Below, one piece after another: positions 7,791 to 10,393 of a DNA stretch of 10,393 bases (position 1 is the stretch's first letter; each line of letters opens with the position of its first letter). A program made the position numbers and the translations under genes. Source of the DNA: UBA6544 sp049601975. GTDB taxonomy: Bacteria; Pseudomonadota; Alphaproteobacteria; UBA8366. The DNA is taken from the NCBI GenBank assembly GCA_049601975.1, contig JBMYRC010000137.1, positions 1-10,393 on the forward strand, written 5' to 3'. Below the pieces are notes generated by a model. The model made no database searches, had not been told where the DNA came from, and was given only the letters and a program-made list of their open reading frames with translations.

Positions 7791-7848
7791 CGCGCAAAGT
7801 CACGCTATCCTATTAGACAACCAAACAAACAACCGAACGAGGTCTGCG
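7791..7848. promoter_or_regulatory. Divergent intergenic region between carboxyltransferase and cupin genes
   Basis: Fifty-eight bases separate the two divergent starts. On the plus strand TTTTCA (7784-7789) and TATCCT (7806-7811) with 16-base spacing could be a weak promoter for the cupin gene. A run of CAAAC-type repeats follows at 7821-7831. The minus-strand promoter for the carboxyltransferase must lie here or inside the cupin start, but no convincing hexamers stand out. No operator palindrome is seen. Confidence 0.3.
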
Positions 7849-8373
7849 ATGGGCTACACACTTGAGAAGTTCGCTAGCGAATGCCATGACATTTTGGCTG
7901 AAGATTCAGGCGTGGCCGGACGCGAGAAAGTCCGCACACTGTTGACCCAGGTCTTGGTCGATGAAACTTTCGTCGCGGAAAACTTTCCCGACAGTAACGA
8001 TGCGCCGCGCTCAATCCTATACGAAGACGACGAGTTGGGCTTTGCAATTTGCTCGCACGTCTATAAGCGCGAAGCCATGTCCAAGCCACATGCACACGGC
8101 GCGCATTGGGCCATCTACGGACAGGTCGCGGGTCAAACCGAAATGTTCGACTATGAATTTATCGATGCCCCAGCCTCCGAAGACGATTCCGGCACCTGCA
8201 AGGCTACCCGCAGCTACACCCTGAAGCCGGGTGATGCGCATCTCTATAATGTCGGTGATTTGCATGCACCGCGGCGCGCAGGCGCCACCAAACTGGTCCG
8301 TATCGAAGGTGTGAACCTGGATACGATCAAGCGCGTCTATCACGAAGAAATCGGCGCACAGGCCGCAGAGTAA
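7849..8373 (+). CDS. Cupin-like small metal-binding protein
   Basis: A 174-residue soluble protein with a single cupin-type beta barrel signature. The first motif is KPHAHGAHWAIYGQVAGQTE (79-98), supplying H81, H83 and possibly E98. The second is LKPGDAHLYNVGDLHAP (125-141), supplying H131 or H139. These resemble the metal sites of cysteine-dioxygenase-like and similar small cupins, and a mononuclear iron enzyme or lyase is plausible. The reaction cannot be read from sequence. The frame is open upstream to 7600 over the antisense of the carboxyltransferase gene, but the ATG at 7849 is preferred: GAGG at 7839-7842 precedes it and the protein then starts MGYTLEKFASECHDIL with normal composition. 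The gene is followed by a strong hairpin at 8404-8431. Divergent pairing with the carboxyltransferase is the only functional hint. Confidence 0.8.
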   Translation: MGYTLEKFASECHDILAEDSGVAGREKVRTLLTQVLVDETFVAENFPDSNDAPRSILYEDDELGFAICSHVYKREAMSKPHAHGAHWAIYGQVAGQTEMFDYEFIDAPASEDDSGTCKATRSYTLKPGDAHLYNVGDLHAPRRAGATKLVRIEGVNLDTIKRVYHEEIGAQAAE

Positions 8374-8403
8374 ACAAATCGAAACTTATAGAGAAAACGA
8401 AGC

Positions 8404-8440
8404 CATATACCGGCTACGGAGCCGGTATATGTCCAGTTTT
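8404..8440. terminator. Bidirectional hairpin terminator between convergent genes
   Basis: A perfect 12-base stem, CATATACCGGCT (8404-8415) with AGCCGGTATATG (8420-8431), and an ACGG tetraloop. TTTT follows on the plus strand at 8437-8440, and TTTTC follows a few bases past the stem on the minus strand (near 8394-8398). It lies between the cupin gene (+) and the cyclase pseudogene (-), so it can serve both directions. The U-tracts are short and not immediately adjacent, so termination strength is uncertain. Confidence 0.7.
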
Positions 8441-8473
8441 AGCCAGCGAATTAGTATAAACTGAAATTGATTG

Positions 8474-10311
8474 CTATAGTCGCCACGCCAATAACGTATC
8501 TTGGGAAACCTGATAGAACGGTACCGGTTCTTCGAATCCTTTGAGGGCATTTTCCTCGCGCTCCGCTTTCAATACCGCTACTAGTGGAACAACAGGGGTA
8601 TCACGGGCGAATTCTTCCGAAAAAACGATATCGCGGCCAAGGATCTGTCCTTCCAAGCGAGCCAACGTGTTAGTGGCCGAGCCGTAATAGTCGAGACGGT
8701 TATTCAGCGTCGCTGAAATACAACGCCCGACATGCAGTCTAAGCTTGATCGTGACCGGCACCCGGCCCGAATTGGCATTAAAAATCTCAAAATCACGGTG
8801 AATTTGAATGCCCCATTTCAATCCACATAACGGATCAGCAAATGACGCCATGATCGCATCGCCGATGGTCTTCACAATAGAACCGTTGTTCTCGCGCACT
8901 GCCTTGCCCAGTACCGCAAAATACTCTCGTACCAGATGATAAGCTTGGGAATCGCCAATCGCTTCATATAACGCGCTCGAACCTTTTAGGTCGGTATACA
9001 TGATCGTGACGTGATCGATATCAACATCATCACCCGGCCGCAGGAGTTGCTCGTCAAACCGGTCGCGAAACGGCTGTAAGGTCGTAACCCTATGCGCTGT
9101 CAAAGCATCCCGGCGCCAACCCAATTCCTCAATCATGAAAGTCAGCCGACGTGCCGAGCGGTTGTGAAATGTTACCGCTCCCGGCTCCCCTGGTTCTCCG
9201 GCCCCTAACCTATTTCCTTCGGCAATGACTTCGGGAAACCCACCGGTCTCGAACTGCACCGAAACTTCGTCACCTGGCTCCAAGGTCCGCAGACGATACG
9301 TTCCTCGCGTCAAATCGATTGCCTCAGACCGGCTCTCCCCCGGTTCCACCGTCAACTGTACCTTTACGTGCGGTGTGCTCATGGGTCCGAATAGGCAATA
9401 CTCACTCCACCAATCGAATACTCCGGGACAGATGGAATGCCAGCTCGAGGTTTTCGGAAAAATTCTGCCCGTAATCGATATTGCAACTTGGGCAATGCGC
9501 ACCGGTCGGCAATTGGTCTAGCGCCGAGGTTGATTGCTTACCGACCTGACGTTGTGGACAAAGCAAATCCCAACGCATCCCAAGTAAGCCCACCTTTGCC
9601 ACCTGTAGACAGGCTTCTATGGTCTCACGTTCAGGTGTCCCCCATAGACACGCCAAATTGAGTGACCTGATCGACACGACGCCCACCTCTTCGCTACCGA
9701 CCACGTAATCGTCGATCCACTGTGCCAATCCATTGCCGCACGATGTTGCCTCAATCTCCGCAACCAGTGCCGATACGCGGCCTTGGGCACCGGCGCTCAA
9801 TTCCAGCGCCGGAACCTCGAACTCTCGGTCCGGGCGCCCTGCAGCGAACTCGCGCGCGTAAGCCGCCAGGCGGTCAAAATCCCACTACGCCGAAGCAAAA
9901 CATCCGGTCGCCAATACGATTCGACCGATCAAGTTTGCGGCTTCTGCCTGTAATGTGTATTTCCCCCGGCACCCCGTTGGCGACGGTGTGCCGGGGCAAA
10001 TGAACCACAAGTGACGTTAAAGGTCCCTTGCGAAAAGTCCGCCGGTGCTCGAACCATCGCCCATAGACCCAATTGGCGGGATGGTCTTCCCATTCCAACT
10101 CGGTCGGTCCCATCTTGGTGCGTCCGAGATATTCAACGGAACCCTCGGCACGCGGTGTCTCAATGATGTCGTGCTTCGGCAAACCGGCGGCTTCATTAAA
10201 CCGCGCGGTATCAGCCAATACCGGGCGCACCTTCTCCACCGGAGAATCAAACTCCCACTCGAATACACGTTTTCTTACGTCGGCCACCAATATAGTCCTT
10301 CGTCGGACCAC
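8474..10311 (-). pseudogene. Broken SRPBCC-DUF5939-class III adenylate cyclase
   Basis: Remnant of a roughly 600-residue cyclase read on the minus strand. An SRPBCC-like N-terminal domain (VFEWEF, ADTARFNEAAGLP, GRWFEHRRTF) runs from 10311 to about 9968. The reading frame then shifts: dropping one G from the G5 run (9963-9967) leads into KYTLQAEAANLIGRIVLATG, which fits the domain end far better than the unshifted reading. An in-frame TAG at 9887-9885 follows, then the DUF5939 part (WDFDRLAAYARE; LACLWGTPERETIEACL; AHCPSCNIDY) to VE and TGA at 9404-9402. Dropping the T at 9404 gives VE-EYCLFGPMSTPHV and the catalytic domain. There D8992-8990 (YTD) and the Asp of KTIGDAIM are the metal ligands; the Lys of KTIGD and the Asp of LDYYG are adenine-type specificity residues, and N and R lie in NTLARLE. 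GTG 10287 with AAGGA at 10300-10296 is a better start than 10311. A C-terminal fragment from ATG 9382 could in principle still be translated. Confidence 0.85.
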
Positions 10312-10393
10312 TCGCCGTATACTCTATAGCCGATAACCGTAAAACCACTATCGCTTCGAGCAGATCCACATCACAATCTTATGAAGGCGAGCG
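10312..10393 (-). promoter_or_regulatory. Upstream region of the cyclase pseudogene
   Basis: Eighty-two bases to the window edge, with no supported gene. On the minus strand TTTACG (10343-10338) and TATACG (10321-10316) are 16 bases apart and could be a weak sigma70-like promoter. No CRP/FNR-type palindrome is visible. The region is A/T-richer than the coding sequence around it. Confidence 0.25.

Noticed and set aside
7600..7848. An 83-residue N-terminal extension of the cupin protein
   Set aside because: It is antisense to the well-conserved carboxyltransferase start, has unlikely composition, and a good ribosome site precedes the ATG at 7849.
9402..9412. Programmed ribosomal frameshift in the cyclase gene
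   Set aside because: No slippery heptamer or pause structure is evident at the junction, and the gene has another frameshift and a stop codon upstream.
2575..10311. All lesions as sequencing or assembly errors
   Set aside because: Three lesions are nonsense codons and a likely ligand Cys has also been lost, while neighbouring genes are clean. Single-base indels in runs, such as 9963-9967, could still individually be errors.

Overview
The window looks like chromosomal DNA of a free-living or recently host-associated alphaproteobacterium. GC is roughly mid-50s by eye. The evidence is family-level: a glyoxalase II-like hydrolase with a GNCHNGG-type loop, an FNR/FixK-type box in front of a universal stress protein, the phosphotransferase/ATPase fusion beside it, and an SRPBCC-DUF5939-cyclase gene are all typical of that class. 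This is inference from remembered family features; no search was run. There are no rRNA or tRNA genes, CRISPR arrays, insertion sequences or phage genes that I can see.

Layout. Positions 34-2520 (+) form a compact set: an MBL-fold hydrolase, an enoyl-CoA hydratase/isomerase paralogue and a glyoxalase II-like MBL hydrolase. Positions 2575-4951 (+) hold two decayed neighbours: a phosphotransferase/P-loop ATPase fusion (at least three frameshifts and one nonsense codon) and a two-domain universal stress protein (one frameshift, one nonsense codon). A perfect FNR-type site, TTGAC-CTAA-GTCAA, lies between them. Positions 4969-5316 hold an intact small acidic protein of unknown function and 5373-6125 an SDR oxidoreductase. 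On the minus strand, 6144-7790 encodes a biotin-dependent acyl-CoA carboxylase carboxyltransferase. It is divergent from a small cupin-like protein at 7849-8373. A perfect 12-bp hairpin separates the cupin gene from the convergent third broken gene at 8474-10311 (-), an SRPBCC-DUF5939-class III adenylate cyclase with two frameshifts and one nonsense codon.

How it fits together. The intact genes point to acyl-CoA and thioester metabolism (crotonase, carboxyltransferase, glyoxalase-type hydrolase, SDR). The broken genes are the sensory and stress-response part: low-oxygen-controlled USP and kinase/ATPase, and a cAMP-producing enzyme. Each broken gene carries both an indel and a premature stop, while seven neighbouring genes are lesion-free. 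This favours real, selective gene loss over poor sequence quality. The most interesting observation is therefore a dying FNR-controlled stress module whose promoter appears preserved in front of a still-intact small gene.
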